Shown here: one piece after another, positions 25,157 to 35,174 of the stretch
Position numbering within the stretch: the first letter of the stretch is position 1
Layout: the number at the start of each line of letters is the position of its first letter
Origin: Sphingobacterium athyrii
Lineage (GTDB): Bacteria > Bacteroidota > Bacteroidia > Sphingobacteriales > Sphingobacteriaceae
DNA: 64,000 nucleotides
Assembly: GCF_003071065.1 (NCBI RefSeq)
Contig: NZ_QCXX01000002.1
Span: forward strand, 186,001-250,000
Reading direction: 5' to 3'
Program-made: the position numbers and the translations under genes
Notes under the pieces: model-generated
Seen by the model: only the letters and a program-made list of their open reading frames with translations
The model's database searches: none
What the model was told of the DNA's origin: nothing

Positions 25157-26500
25157 TTAGTTTAAAGCGATAGGAGTATGAGGCTCGGGGCCTTTTCGAA
25201 TAATTTTCAATACTAACATAAGGAACAACAATCCCAAAAGAATATAGAGTCCGACAAATCCCAATAAGGTAAATAACGTATTACCAGAAGATACCGTGGG
25301 CGATACGCCATCTACCATACGCATCAGATTGTAGACCAACCAAGGTTGTCGTCCTAGTTCGGATGTATACCAGCCTGCCGTATTGGCGATATAGGGAAAA
25401 GGGATCATAAACATAATAATCCACAGTAACCATTTGGTCTGATACAACTTATTTCGCCAAAGTAAAAAGCTGCCCAATACCATGATTCCAATGAATATTG
25501 TCCCTAAACCAACCATGATGTGATAGCTATAATAGAGCCCCGGAACATTTGTGGGATGTAATGAGCCGTCGAACTCGTTTAGCCCTTTTATTTCAGCATC
25601 CCAGCGTTGGTAGGTAAGAAAACTTAGGACATTTGGGACAGCAATTTTATTGTCAAGTTTTTTGTTTTCCATATCAGGTTGGCCGATAAGGACAATCTCG
25701 GACCCCCCTTTTTCTGTTTTGAAGATACCCTCCATCGCTGCGAATGATGCTGGTTGGTATTTAACAACATTTTTGGCGGCAAGGTCGCCTGTTGGGAATG
25801 CGAGTATAACGGATGAAATGGCGCCAAAGATAACACCGCTTTTTACGAATATTTTTCCAAATTTGCTATGTCTATCGCTGAGGAGGTAGAAAGCTCCGAT
25901 AGAGGCAACAAAAAAAGAACTTGTAACTAAAGATCCAGCTTGATTGTGGAGATAAGAAGGCCATAACCATGGATTGCTAAATAAAGAACTGAAATTGTTC
26001 AGCACAAACTTGCCATTTTCGAGAATTTCATAGCCTACAGGGTGCTGCATCCAGGAATGCGTGGCAATAATTAGAAATCCACTGGCCCAAGATCCAATGA
26101 ATACCATCAAACCGGAGAGAAAGTGTAGCTTGTGACCAAGTAATTTTTCTCCGAAGAGAAACATTCCCAAAAAGGAAGACTCCAGGAAAAATGAAAACAT
26201 TCCTTCCATTGCTAAGGTCTGTCCAATGATCCCCCCTGTAAGTTCAGAGAATTTTGCCCAATTTGTGCCAAATTGAAATTCCATGGGTATACCTGTCACA
26301 ACACCCATGGTAAAATTGAGTGCAAAGATCTTCATCCAGAATTTTGAAGCATTGTTGTAATCTTCATTGTGAGTTTGTAGAAATTTCCATTTGAAATAGA
26401 CGATCATCAATGATAATCCCATGGTCAATTGGGGAAATAAATAGTGGAATGTGATTGTAAAGGCAAATTGAAGCCGATTATAAAGAATCATGTCTTCCAT
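25157..26500 (-). CDS. cydA: Cytochrome bd oxidase subunit I
   Basis: 447 residues; ATG at 26500 or at 26491. The first helix contains RLQFAFTITFHYLFPQLTMG with H19, the heme ligand position. GRQPW (in ELGRQPWLVYNLMRMVDG, about 393) and the periplasmic Q-loop are present. The short length marks the Q-loop-S group, without the long insertion of E. coli CydA. Catalytic subunit of the microaerobic terminal oxidase. A TTAAC-N4-GTTAA site lies 108 bases upstream and may bring oxygen-responsive control. Confidence 0.95.
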   Translation of the reverse strand: MEDMILYNRLQFAFTITFHYLFPQLTMGLSLMIVYFKWKFLQTHNEDYNNASKFWMKIFALNFTMGVVTGIPMEFQFGTNWAKFSELTGGIIGQTLAMEGMFSFFLESSFLGMFLFGEKLLGHKLHFLSGLMVFIGSWASGFLIIATHSWMQHPVGYEILENGKFVLNNFSSLFSNPWLWPSYLHNQAGSLVTSSFFVASIGAFYLLSDRHSKFGKIFVKSGVIFGAISSVILAFPTGDLAAKNVVKYQPASFAAMEGIFKTEKGGSEIVLIGQPDMENKKLDNKIAVPNVLSFLTYQRWDAEIKGLNEFDGSLHPTNVPGLYYSYHIMVGLGTIFIGIMVLGSFLLWRNKLYQTKWLLWIIMFMIPFPYIANTAGWYTSELGRQPWLVYNLMRMVDGVSPTVSSGNTLFTLLGFVGLYILLGLLFLMLVLKIIRKGPEPHTPIALN

Positions 26501-26607
26501 GGATCCGAAGTTTTGGTTAATGACATTTAAATATAACCATTTTTTTGTCGTGCCGGCCTCTTAATTCGCTTTATTTTTTTTGATAAAATGCAATATTGTC
26601 GAATAAA

Positions 26608-26621
26608 TTAACTGTCGTTAA
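26608..26621. promoter_or_regulatory. CRP/FNR-type palindrome upstream of cydAB
   Basis: TTAAC-TGTC-GTTAA (perfect 5-bp arms, 4-base centre) has the geometry of CRP/FNR family sites. It lies between divergent cydA and the diheme cytochrome gene and could serve either. No exact TTG-N20-TAnnTTTG promoter is evident next to it. Confidence 0.5.
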
Positions 26622-26750
26622 CTTGTATCCATAACAGAAAATAGATCAGCGATCGACCAGATAAAATAGCCTTTTTAATAAGTCTGTTTTTTTGTCTTAT
26701 CTTCGTCCAAATAATGGAAAATAGCAAAAGAGAAGAGAAACATCGGAGAC

Positions 26751-27734
26751 ATGAAAAAAGCGATAATTTTAATGGGTATTTTGCTGATACCTATACTTTT
26801 TATTGTGCTCAACAATAAGGACAGGGGAAAAGTTTCGAAGGATAATATCATATTTCGAGATAAATTATCCGACTATGGATTGTTTAAAGGGAAAATAGCC
26901 GATCTTGTACCAAATGACCAAGGTATTTCTTACGAATTAGCTTCGGCATTATTTACAGATTATGCCGAAAAAAAACGTGTTATTTTCCTTCCAAAAGGAA
27001 AGAAAATTGTGGCATCAGATAATGGATTGCCAAATTTTCCGGACGGAACCATTATTGCTAAAACTTTTTTCTACCCGAAAAGGGGTACTTCCCAAGAGTC
27101 AAAATCAATATTGTTGGAAACGCGCCTCCTGATTAACGAAAGTGGGCAATGGAATGCAGCGACCTATCAATGGAATTCGACTCAAGATGAAGCGTTCTTA
27201 CTAGCTGACAGCGCAGCGGTTCCCGTTTTATTTTTAGATGGTAAAAGCGTAAAAAGGCAGACAAATTATATTATTCCGTCCCGCACAGATTGTATTGCCT
27301 GTCATCGTCAGGGAGATCGCATACTACCTATAGGTCCCAAGATTAGAAATTTAAATCGGGTAGTCTTGCGGGACCGTGATACAATCCAACAATTGGAATA
27401 TTTGAAAGCTAGAGGTATAATAGATATTCCACCATTGAGACTAGGTTCGCTGCCTAGCTACGATGACCTGAACCAATCTACTGCGCATAGGGCAAGAGCC
27501 TATCTGGAGGTGAATTGCGCACATTGCCATAACCCTATGGGAACAGCCTATATGACTATGCTGGATCTTAGATTCGAAGCTCCGATTAACGAAACCGGAA
27601 TTTGGCTTAAACAGGCAAAAATTATTGGACGAATGTCGGTATTGGGTGAGATGCATATGCCTCAAAAAGGAACTACTCTACTTCATGAGGAGGGTATAAC
27701 GCTAATTAAAAGCTATCTTCAGTCCCTCAAATAA
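26751..27734 (+). CDS. SO2930-family diheme c-type cytochrome
   Basis: 327 residues. An N-terminal hydrophobic segment (residues 4-20) serves as signal or anchor. Two heme c attachment motifs are visible: CIACH near residue 182 and CAHCH near 257. The remaining sequence (SYELASALFTDYAEKKRVIFLPKG, then GTIIAKTFFYP) matches the SO2930 family, in which a lipoprotein-like domain precedes the hemes. It acts in the periplasm in electron transfer; the partner is unknown. It is divergent from cydA, fitting a respiratory neighbourhood. Confidence 0.85.
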   Translation: MKKAIILMGILLIPILFIVLNNKDRGKVSKDNIIFRDKLSDYGLFKGKIADLVPNDQGISYELASALFTDYAEKKRVIFLPKGKKIVASDNGLPNFPDGTIIAKTFFYPKRGTSQESKSILLETRLLINESGQWNAATYQWNSTQDEAFLLADSAAVPVLFLDGKSVKRQTNYIIPSRTDCIACHRQGDRILPIGPKIRNLNRVVLRDRDTIQQLEYLKARGIIDIPPLRLGSLPSYDDLNQSTAHRARAYLEVNCAHCHNPMGTAYMTMLDLRFEAPINETGIWLKQAKIIGRMSVLGEMHMPQKGTTLLHEEGITLIKSYLQSLK

Positions 27735-28374
27735 ATATTTAATAAATTTTTAAAGTGCTGATAATTAGTGTGTGGAGAGCTTTTTTTTGTTCATTGCAGA
27801 TCAGATTTTGCCTGTGTTTTTAATAATATCTATAGAATTAGTAGATTATATTGAAATATCTTTTATATTTGTGGGAGACAACAAAGATATTAAAGACAAA
27901 AAATGGTGTCTTCTTGGCAGAATAAAATTTTAATACATGGTGAACTATATCAACATTAGTAAAATCACATTCGTTATAAATATTACTGTAAAGTCTTTAA
28001 TGGCTAAATCCTCTTCTGTAAGAAAAATGCGAATGTGTATTATAGGATAAATTTCCCTTATCTTTTCTCAAATTGACATTAGGGAGGCGCTCGCCTCCCT
28101 CAATGTCTTCAAAATAGAAACAAGTTTTCGATTGGCGTTGGCACTTGTTCGTATTCAGGAATAACATCCTATTTAGATGTTTTTGACATTATTGATCGAA
28201 ATAATAATGTTGAGATTATCATTGAAGAAAACATTAGAAAAGCATGTTTTTGACCAAAAAATAGTTCTTGTCATCCATTTTTCAAATGAGACTAACCAAA
28301 ATACTAATTTAGCATAAAATCCAAATTGGTAATTTCTTATATTGCGACAATGTTTCCAATTAAATAATGCTATC
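27735..28374. other. 640-base intergenic region with a GC-rich hairpin
   Basis: AT-rich sequence without a credible gene. The one conspicuous element is a hairpin at 28075-28107: GACATT plus AGGGAGGCG pairs with CGCCTCCCT and AATGTC with one bulged C. The open frame 28173-28457 on the minus strand is antisense to the sulfatase start and has no coding character. Confidence 0.5.
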
Positions 28375-29739
28375 ATGATACGGTATACCAAACTTTTCAT
28401 GGCAATGACCATGTTTCTCTTCGCTACATTTGTTAATGCACAAAATAAGAAGCCCAATATAATTCTGATTCTTACAGATGATTTAGGGTATAGTGACCTC
28501 GGCTGCTATGGGAGTCCAAATATTTCAACCCCTTTTTTGGATTCTATCGCCAATCGAGGCGTGCGGGCGACAAACTTTATGGTGTCAACTCCCTCTTGTA
28601 CCCCTTCTCGGGCATCTTTGCTGACCGGACGATATGCTTCTCGTTATAATCTACCGGCGCCAATTGGTCCGGGATCAAATCTCGGACTACCTGATGAAGA
28701 AGAAACCATTGCCGAGCTGCTAAAAAAAGTAGGTTATAGGACAGGTCTGATCGGTAAGTGGCACCTTGGCGATAAACAGGCGTATCATCATCCCAATAAG
28801 CAAGGATTCGATTTTTTTTATGGTATGTTATATAGCCATGATTATCGAGACCCTTATGTAAAAACAGATTCAGTCATAAAAATTTTTAGAAATAGGAAGC
28901 CAGAGGTTGTAGCACCTGATGATTCAGATTTAAGTACATTATATCATAAGGAAACGGTGAGTTTTATAGAAAACCAGGATAAAGATCATCCTTTCTTTTT
29001 GTATTATGCGCATAATTTTCCTCATTTACCATTGGCTTTTGCCAACAAAAAGAATAAGTTTGTTGATCAGCAGAATGCAGGACCATTGGGCGCAATCATG
29101 CGTGAGTTAGATCATAATTTTGCCGAGCTCTGGAAGACCGTAGTGAAAAAAGGATTGGCGGATAATACGATTTTGATTTTCTCCAGTGATAACGGTCCTT
29201 GGATTGCATATCCTTCAAGGATGTCGGACGACCATGCGACCAAAAACTGGCATGTGGGGACAGCCGGTGTATTTAAAGGATCGAAAGCTGAAACTACTGA
29301 AGGTGGGGTCCGTGTCCCATTCATCGTGTACGGAAAAGGATATGCACAGGAAGGTAAGGTAATTAGACAAGCGATCAGTAATTTGGATCTGTTGCCAACG
29401 ATAGCAAAATGGACAGGGGCCCCTCTCCCAAAAAAATCCATCGACGGTCAGGCGATAGATGCCTTACTAAATGGTAAAGCGAAAGATCTAAAAACACCAC
29501 ATCGCCCGATATTTTTGGTAAACTACGGCCATGTAGAAGCTGTCCGGTCGGGAGATTGGAAATATAGGCGTATACCAGCTGGTGTCAACCAGATATCTGG
29601 AAAACCTTATGATGCGGTAGAAGAATTACATAATATTGCATGGGATCCGAGCGAAAGAACGAATATCATAATGGATTATCCGGAGATAGCGCAAGAACTT
29701 CGAACCTTGTTCGAGGGCTTTGATGGAAATATGAAGTAA
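28375..29739 (+). CDS. Secreted sulfatase (arylsulfatase A-like, S1 family)
   Basis: About 454 residues from the ATG at 28375. The frame opens at 28342 but the signal peptide ([23 protein letters not shown]) begins here. Calcium ligands D35-D36 lie in [15 protein letters not shown]. The catalytic [12 protein letters not shown] motif has C75, the residue converted to formylglycine; this requires an anaerobic or aerobic maturase encoded elsewhere. GKWHLG and SSDNGPW complete the site. It removes sulfate esters in the periplasm. It converges with the GH3 gene but is not in the same operon; a link to either locus is not proven. Confidence 0.93.
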   Translation: MIRYTKLFMAMTMFLFATFVNAQNKKPNIILILTDDLGYSDLGCYGSPNISTPFLDSIANRGVRATNFMVSTPSCTPSRASLLTGRYASRYNLPAPIGPGSNLGLPDEEETIAELLKKVGYRTGLIGKWHLGDKQAYHHPNKQGFDFFYGMLYSHDYRDPYVKTDSVIKIFRNRKPEVVAPDDSDLSTLYHKETVSFIENQDKDHPFFLYYAHNFPHLPLAFANKKNKFVDQQNAGPLGAIMRELDHNFAELWKTVVKKGLADNTILIFSSDNGPWIAYPSRMSDDHATKNWHVGTAGVFKGSKAETTEGGVRVPFIVYGKGYAQEGKVIRQAISNLDLLPTIAKWTGAPLPKKSIDGQAIDALLNGKAKDLKTPHRPIFLVNYGHVEAVRSGDWKYRRIPAGVNQISGKPYDAVEELHNIAWDPSERTNIIMDYPEIAQELRTLFEGFDGNMK

Positions 29740-29760
29740 AAGATGAATCAAATTTTAAAA

Positions 29761-29792
29761 AAAGCGACACCTTTTTCAAAAGGTGTCGCTTT
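29761..29792. terminator. Bidirectional terminator between the sulfatase and GH3 genes
   Basis: 15-bp perfect stem AAAGCGACACCTTTT (29761-29775) / AAAAGGTGTCGCTTT (29778-29792) with flanking A and T tracts, placed between convergent stops at 29739 and 29805. It can end both transcripts. Confidence 0.9.
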
Positions 29793-29804
29793 TTTTGCTT
29801 TAGC

Positions 29805-32081
29805 TTAAAGCAGTTTGAAGGAAACTTCTTTAACATCTCGACTATTGGGACCAATGTAAATTTTAAAATCCCCGGGTTCAGCAACATAATTAAGATCATT
29901 ATTAAAGAACTTGAGATCTTTGAGTTGAATATCAAATTTAACTGACCTGACTTCGCCTTTCTTCAAAAATATTTTTTGAAAACCTTTTAATTCTTTAACC
30001 GGACGGGTGACAGAACCAACTAAGTCCTGAATATATAATTGAACGGTCTCCTCTGCGTCGTAGTTACCTGTATTGCTAATATCAATACGTGCTTGAATGG
30101 TGCCATCGTTGTCCAATGTGTTTTTATCCAGATGAATCTCTCCATAAGCAAAGGTCGTATAACTCAATCCATAACCGAAAGGGTAGAGTGGGGAATTGCT
30201 AACATCTAAATAGTTTGATTTAAACTTTTCAAAATCCCCGGAGTTTCCATAAGGTCTTCCTGTATTTTTATGTGCATAATAGATTGGGATCTGACCAACA
30301 TTGCGCGGAAAAGTCGCTGTAATCTTTCCTGAAGGAACAACATCTCCATATAAGACATCAGCAACAGCCTTTCCCGTTTCCGAGCCGCCGAACCAAACAT
30401 TTAAGATCGCCGGAACATGGGCATCTTCCCAAGTAAGCGTTAGCGGTCTCCCTGTAAATAATACGAGCACAATTGGTTTTCCTGTTGATAATAATGCTTT
30501 TAAAAGGTTTTGTTGATTTTTAGGTATGTCCAGCTCGGAGCGGCTTGAGCTTTCTCCGGACATTTCTGAAGATTCTCCGAGTGCGGCAACAACAACATCT
30601 GATTGTTGAGCAACTTTTACGGCATCTGCGATAATTTCTTCTTCTTTCCGAGGATCTCTTACTATTGTACGCCCAAACATTGTCGCATGCTTTTGGTAGG
30701 TAGGATCTTCCAGCAGATTCGTTCCAAGATGTGTCAGGATGTTTACTTTATTACCCAGCACCGCCTTCATTCCTTCTACTAATGATGCTGTTTTCTCTAA
30801 TTCTGCACTCACGCTCCAGGTACCCGGCATATTAGCTCCTGAATTGGCTAAAGGGCCAATGACGGCAACTGTGCCCGTTTTTTTTAACGGAAGAATCTGA
30901 TTTTCATTTTTCAGCAAAACGAATGATTTAGCGGCAATTTCTCTTGCCTTGGCATGATTTGCAGCCGAACCTATCACAGTTTTCGCACGCTGATCATTAC
31001 AATAACGGTATGGATCTTCGAATAGCCCCAATTTATATTTTGCTTCCAACACAAAACGGCAAGCTCTGTCGATATCAGCGAGTTTAACCTTGCCTTCGTC
31101 AAGCGATTTTTTCAGTGTTGTGAGAAAACCTTCACCTACCATATCCATATCAACACCAGCGTTCAGACTTAATGCCGAAACCTGTTGTAGATCGCCGAGG
31201 CCGTGCGCTGTTAGTTCATTGACAGCCGTATAATCTGTTACAACTAAGCCTTTAAAACCCCATTGCTTGCGTAGCACATCGGTCATCAACCATTTGTTGG
31301 CTGATGCGGGTACGCCATTAATATCGTTAAAGGAGGTCATTATACTGCCAGCTCCGGCATCTATAGCTGCTTTGTAAGGTGGTAGATATTCATTGTACAT
31401 GCGATGGAGGCTCATGTCCGTGCTATTATAGTCCCGTCCGCTTTCTGCTGCGCCATAGAGTGCAAAATGTTTGACACAGGCCATCATTGTGTTGTGTGCT
31501 GCTAAATTATCCCCCTGGAAGCCTTGGACGATAGCCTCAGCTACTTTTGAGCTTAGGTAAGTATCTTCACCAGCACCCTCGGAGATACGTCCCCATCTCG
31601 GGTCTCTGGAAATATCCACCATCGGCGAAAAAGCCCAGTTAATGCCATCTGCTGTCGCTTCTTCTGCCGCTATGCGGGCAGATTGTTGAATTAAACCCAT
31701 ATCCCATGTCGCCGCAAGGCCCAAAGGAATAGGGAAAACAGTGCGATAGCCATGTATGACATCCATACCGAAGATAATTGGAATCTTTAGCCTAGACTGC
31801 TTGATTGCAATTTCCTGGGTCTTGCGAATTTTGGATGGCGTACTCATACTAAAGATACCACCAATCTGGCCATTTCGAATTTTAGCGTCCACGTCTGTGG
31901 AAACCGTTGTTCCTGTTGTCGCCTCGCCGCCGGTAACAAGATTTAGCTGCCCGATCTTTTCTTCGACTGTCATCTTGGCCATAAGCTGGTTAATGAACTC
32001 ATCCATTTTTTGATTTGACTGTGCTGGACTCACATGCCAAGCAAGAAATGCAAGAAGGAATGTTCCTACTACTTTTTTCAT
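29805..32081 (-). CDS. bglX: GH3 beta-glucosidase (BglX-like)
   Basis: About 758 residues from the ATG at 32081; the frame to 32132 adds residues before the signal peptide (MKKVVGTFLLAFLAWHVSPAQ). Three usual parts are present. The TIM barrel has nucleophile D283 in LVVTDYTAV. The alpha/beta sandwich has the catalytic-Glu region in GESSEMSGESSSRS. The C-terminal fibronectin-III-like domain ends the protein (YDAEETVQLYIQDLVGSVTRPVKELKGF). It is periplasmic and hydrolyses non-reducing-end glucose. Paired with a GH144 gene, it most likely processes sophoro-oligosaccharides, as BT3567 does in Bacteroides. Last gene of PUL 1. Confidence 0.93.
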   Translation of the reverse strand: MKKVVGTFLLAFLAWHVSPAQSNQKMDEFINQLMAKMTVEEKIGQLNLVTGGEATTGTTVSTDVDAKIRNGQIGGIFSMSTPSKIRKTQEIAIKQSRLKIPIIFGMDVIHGYRTVFPIPLGLAATWDMGLIQQSARIAAEEATADGINWAFSPMVDISRDPRWGRISEGAGEDTYLSSKVAEAIVQGFQGDNLAAHNTMMACVKHFALYGAAESGRDYNSTDMSLHRMYNEYLPPYKAAIDAGAGSIMTSFNDINGVPASANKWLMTDVLRKQWGFKGLVVTDYTAVNELTAHGLGDLQQVSALSLNAGVDMDMVGEGFLTTLKKSLDEGKVKLADIDRACRFVLEAKYKLGLFEDPYRYCNDQRAKTVIGSAANHAKAREIAAKSFVLLKNENQILPLKKTGTVAVIGPLANSGANMPGTWSVSAELEKTASLVEGMKAVLGNKVNILTHLGTNLLEDPTYQKHATMFGRTIVRDPRKEEEIIADAVKVAQQSDVVVAALGESSEMSGESSSRSELDIPKNQQNLLKALLSTGKPIVLVLFTGRPLTLTWEDAHVPAILNVWFGGSETGKAVADVLYGDVVPSGKITATFPRNVGQIPIYYAHKNTGRPYGNSGDFEKFKSNYLDVSNSPLYPFGYGLSYTTFAYGEIHLDKNTLDNDGTIQARIDISNTGNYDAEETVQLYIQDLVGSVTRPVKELKGFQKIFLKKGEVRSVKFDIQLKDLKFFNNDLNYVAEPGDFKIYIGPNSRDVKEVSFKLL

Positions 32082-32260
32082 TGTATTTTTTTGTACGTTA
32101 TGAACTAAATGTTTTAATTGAGTGCATAACACCCGATTTAGTTGCTGATTTTATAAAATAAGCTTGTGTTGACTAAGAGCTTCTTGTTGACAATTTTATA
32201 TTTTCGTGGAGGGAACCATTTTCAACGTGTGACAGATTAAAAATGATTCCGAATTTCCCA

Positions 32261-33646
32261 CTACTTTAGATAGGGACTTGTAAAACCAAGTTTTTTCAAT
32301 CCCTGCTGAATCTCTGGTGCTTGCATGAATAAGTCCCAGATTTTTCCTGTTCTATAATTTTCGATCATGACGATAATGGGACCTTGATCGATGGCAAGAT
32401 AACGTTGAGGGTACCAATTTGCAGTTTCGCTATAAGCGTCATAATATCCATATTTTCCCCAGACTTTATTACCAAATTGTTTGTTCAAGTATTGGGCAAA
32501 CTGAATACTTTCATGAGGTGTATAGGGCATAGATGACAAGGCTGCTGTTGGTGAGATTACACCGGGATCGTTGTCCGGGTGGTGTGCATCGTAGCCTTTA
32601 ATAGAATAACTGGCTGTCCAACCCCAGCCTTTTTCAGCACCATAACCTTTATATCCTTTTGGATTTTGGTTGGCATAGGCTAAATTTATCTTAGCATGGT
32701 TGCTTGTTGCTTCCCAATAATCTGCGTACTGATCTTTTAATCCTTTGGGGCTTAGTCCTAAATAGGAATAATGCTCCCAAAAAAGCGGACCAACTTCACC
32801 TTCTTTGGCATTATGTTTAAGTATGAGCGGAATATCATACTTTTTGGCTGTGCTTTTGATTGCTCCAGATCTTGCCCAGCCCTCATGATATACAGCGGGT
32901 GCAATGGGATGAGTGGGAGAGGAGGCAGCCAAGATATAAGTAATAAGACATTCATCATATCCTCTAACAGGGTGGTTTTGCTGAAAGTTAAATTTTGGAC
33001 TCCAATGCCAATAAATGACGTTTTGTCCATTCGTATAATGATTCCAATTTATTCCCTTCCAGAGTTTGTCGGCTTTTTGAGCAACCAATTGAGCTGAATC
33101 ACCTTTATCCTTTAGATATTCACGGATGGTAACCAGACCTTGAGCCAAGAAAGCGGTTTCCACAATGTCGCCTCCGTTATCTTTTTCACTGAAAGGTTTG
33201 GCCGTCCCCAGTTCTCCATCATACCAATGTGCCCATGCGCCTTTGAACCGTTCGATCTTGCCTAGATAATTCATGATATGATCCAACTTTTGGACACCTT
33301 GTTCCTGACTGATAAATCCACGTTCCATGGCGACAATCATGCTCATAATCCCGAATCCACTACCACCTATGGTAATTACATTACGGTCGTTTTCTGGATA
33401 GACACCGTCCATATGAATACGTTCCCGAGCAAGGCCGGAAGTAGGTTCGGCGCCTTCCCAGAAATATTGAAAGGTATGTTGTTGAATACTGGTCAACAAC
33501 GAATCTTCGTTGAAATGATGACCATTGATTGAATCAGTTTTTGATGGGCTGTCTGTATGGTTATTGGAGGCGTTTTGGCATGAACTGCTGAGAAGAAGCG
33601 CCAGAGCAATACCAGTTAAGTAAGGATATGCTGTTCGATTTCTCAT
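32261..33646 (-). CDS. GH144-type endo-beta-1,2-glucanase (PF10091 glucoamylase-like)
   Basis: 461 residues with a lipoprotein signal (LALLLSSSC, Cys at about 23). The PF10091 (alpha/alpha)6-barrel signature is clear: QHTFQYFWEGAEPTSGLARER near 57-77, IGGSGFGIMSMIVA near 92, and GWGWTASYSIKGYDAHHPDNDPGVISPTAALSSMPYTP near 345-382. Characterised bacterial members of this type (GH144, first described from Chitinophaga pinensis) are endo-acting beta-1,2-glucanases. It likely cuts beta-1,2-glucan at the cell surface or in the periplasm. Its SusCD and GH3 neighbours fit that role. The family assignment is from motif memory; other PF10091 members may differ. Confidence 0.85.
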   Translation of the reverse strand: MRNRTAYPYLTGIALALLLSSSCQNASNNHTDSPSKTDSINGHHFNEDSLLTSIQQHTFQYFWEGAEPTSGLARERIHMDGVYPENDRNVITIGGSGFGIMSMIVAMERGFISQEQGVQKLDHIMNYLGKIERFKGAWAHWYDGELGTAKPFSEKDNGGDIVETAFLAQGLVTIREYLKDKGDSAQLVAQKADKLWKGINWNHYTNGQNVIYWHWSPKFNFQQNHPVRGYDECLITYILAASSPTHPIAPAVYHEGWARSGAIKSTAKKYDIPLILKHNAKEGEVGPLFWEHYSYLGLSPKGLKDQYADYWEATSNHAKINLAYANQNPKGYKGYGAEKGWGWTASYSIKGYDAHHPDNDPGVISPTAALSSMPYTPHESIQFAQYLNKQFGNKVWGKYGYYDAYSETANWYPQRYLAIDQGPIIVMIENYRTGKIWDLFMQAPEIQQGLKKLGFTSPYLK

Positions 33647-33724
33647 GGCTAGTGTTGTTTAAAGTCTTAAAAAAATGTTCAAACGACCTATGGTCGTTTG
33701 AACCAAAGTTATAGTTTGTGTGTA

Positions 33725-35155
33725 TTACCAGCCTGAATTTTGCGGCATTTCCGGAATCTGAATACGTTGGTCTTCCGGAATCGGAAATAACAGCATTTTG
33801 TCTTGGAAGGTTTTTCCGTCCGCGGCCATCGCTGTTTTTGCTTGTTTAGTACGGATGAGATCAAACCAGCGGTCATGTTCAAAGGCGAGTTCAAGGCGCC
33901 TTTCTTTCCAGATCAATTGACGAAGCTGCGTCTGATCTGTAGTCGTTATTTCTGCTAATTTTACCCGTTTACGGACAGTGTTTAAAGCATTTAAAGCTTC
34001 GTTACTGTTTCCTAATTCGTTGGAAGCTTCTGCTAATATTAAGTAAATTTCGCCCAAACGCAGGTAACGTACATTTTTATCTGTGTCGCCAGCTCCACCG
34101 TTCGCAGACGAATACGCTTTTTCATTGTACATCGGATTTTCTACGCCATTGTCAATCAGACGGCCGTCGTAAAGTGTTTCGCCTCTGAAAATAATCGTTG
34201 CATCGCGACGAATATTATCTTTTTCGGCATTAAAGGCGTCCAATAAGTTTTGACTTGGGATATTAAAACCCCAACCTAAATTGACAGCTCCTCCACGAGG
34301 TGCTTGCACTTGACTATATTGTTGAATTCCATGGGCAATGGAGCTTCCTCGGGCCTGCCATTCGAAGAGCGATTCCGAACCATTTTCACCTTCTAATCTC
34401 CAGATTTTTGCATAATCAGTTTCTAAACTATAGCCTCCAGAGTTGATAACTGTTTTTGCCAGGTCGGCAGCTTGTTGCCATTTGCTCTGATACAAATACA
34501 CTTTTGATAATAATCCTTGCGCAGCACCTTTGGTTGCTCTTCCTAGGTCCTTAGCTGCATATGCAGATTTAATAGGTAGATTGTCAATAGCAAATTGTAG
34601 ATCGGCTTCAATATAGGCATAGACCTCAGATGCCGGTTCTCGTTTTATCAAATCACGATCTTGGATAGGCACATCGCCCCAACCGCGGACTAGATAAAAG
34701 TAATTTAATGCGCGCAGAAAACGAGCTTCGCCAATCAGACGATTTTTATAAGCCTCGTCCGTTAACCCATACTTTTCTGTATAATCGATGGCCTGAGAAG
34801 CTCGCCCAATAGATTTATACCACCGCTTCCACATCGATAGGAAAGATCCTGCTGTTGATGTGTAGGTTAAGTTATCCAATAATAATTTATCACCACCTGC
34901 ATCAGTAGAAGAACTACCCTTATCTGCATTATCAGAAATCATTTCCGTCACTCCTAGAAAAGAAAAAGCATAGTCCCAATCTGTAAACATGCCATAAATC
35001 CCATTGACAAATTGTTCTGGGGTATTTACAGTTTCACTGTCTTCTGCTTCCACACGTTCTTTTGACGGAACATCAAGAAAACTATTGTCTTTGCAGGATT
35101 GTAATACAAATCCCGAAGTTAGAAGAACTGCTATATAGAGTTTATTAATTTTCAT
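33725..35155 (-). CDS. SusD/RagB family outer membrane lipoprotein of PUL 1
   Basis: About 476 residues from the ATG at 35155 (the frame begins at 35167). The lipoprotein signal MKINKLYIAVLLTSGFVLQSC is followed by the SusD TPR fold: RLIGEARFLRALNYFYLVRGWGDVPI near 138-163 and the C-terminal LRQLIWKERRLELAFEHDRWFDLIRT block. It captures oligosaccharides at the surface for the SusC partner, whose stop is 19 bases upstream. The GH144 and GH3 genes downstream point to beta-1,2-glucan as ligand (inference). Confidence 0.93.
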   Translation of the reverse strand: MKINKLYIAVLLTSGFVLQSCKDNSFLDVPSKERVEAEDSETVNTPEQFVNGIYGMFTDWDYAFSFLGVTEMISDNADKGSSSTDAGGDKLLLDNLTYTSTAGSFLSMWKRWYKSIGRASQAIDYTEKYGLTDEAYKNRLIGEARFLRALNYFYLVRGWGDVPIQDRDLIKREPASEVYAYIEADLQFAIDNLPIKSAYAAKDLGRATKGAAQGLLSKVYLYQSKWQQAADLAKTVINSGGYSLETDYAKIWRLEGENGSESLFEWQARGSSIAHGIQQYSQVQAPRGGAVNLGWGFNIPSQNLLDAFNAEKDNIRRDATIIFRGETLYDGRLIDNGVENPMYNEKAYSSANGGAGDTDKNVRYLRLGEIYLILAEASNELGNSNEALNALNTVRKRVKLAEITTTDQTQLRQLIWKERRLELAFEHDRWFDLIRTKQAKTAMAADGKTFQDKMLLFPIPEDQRIQIPEMPQNSGW

Positions 35156-35174
35156 GTTGATCATCATTTAGAGA

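Noticed and set aside
28375..29739. Sulfatase as a member of PUL 1
   Set aside because: It is on the opposite strand, ends at a shared bidirectional terminator, and beta-1,2-glucan is not known to be sulfated; co-location alone is not enough.
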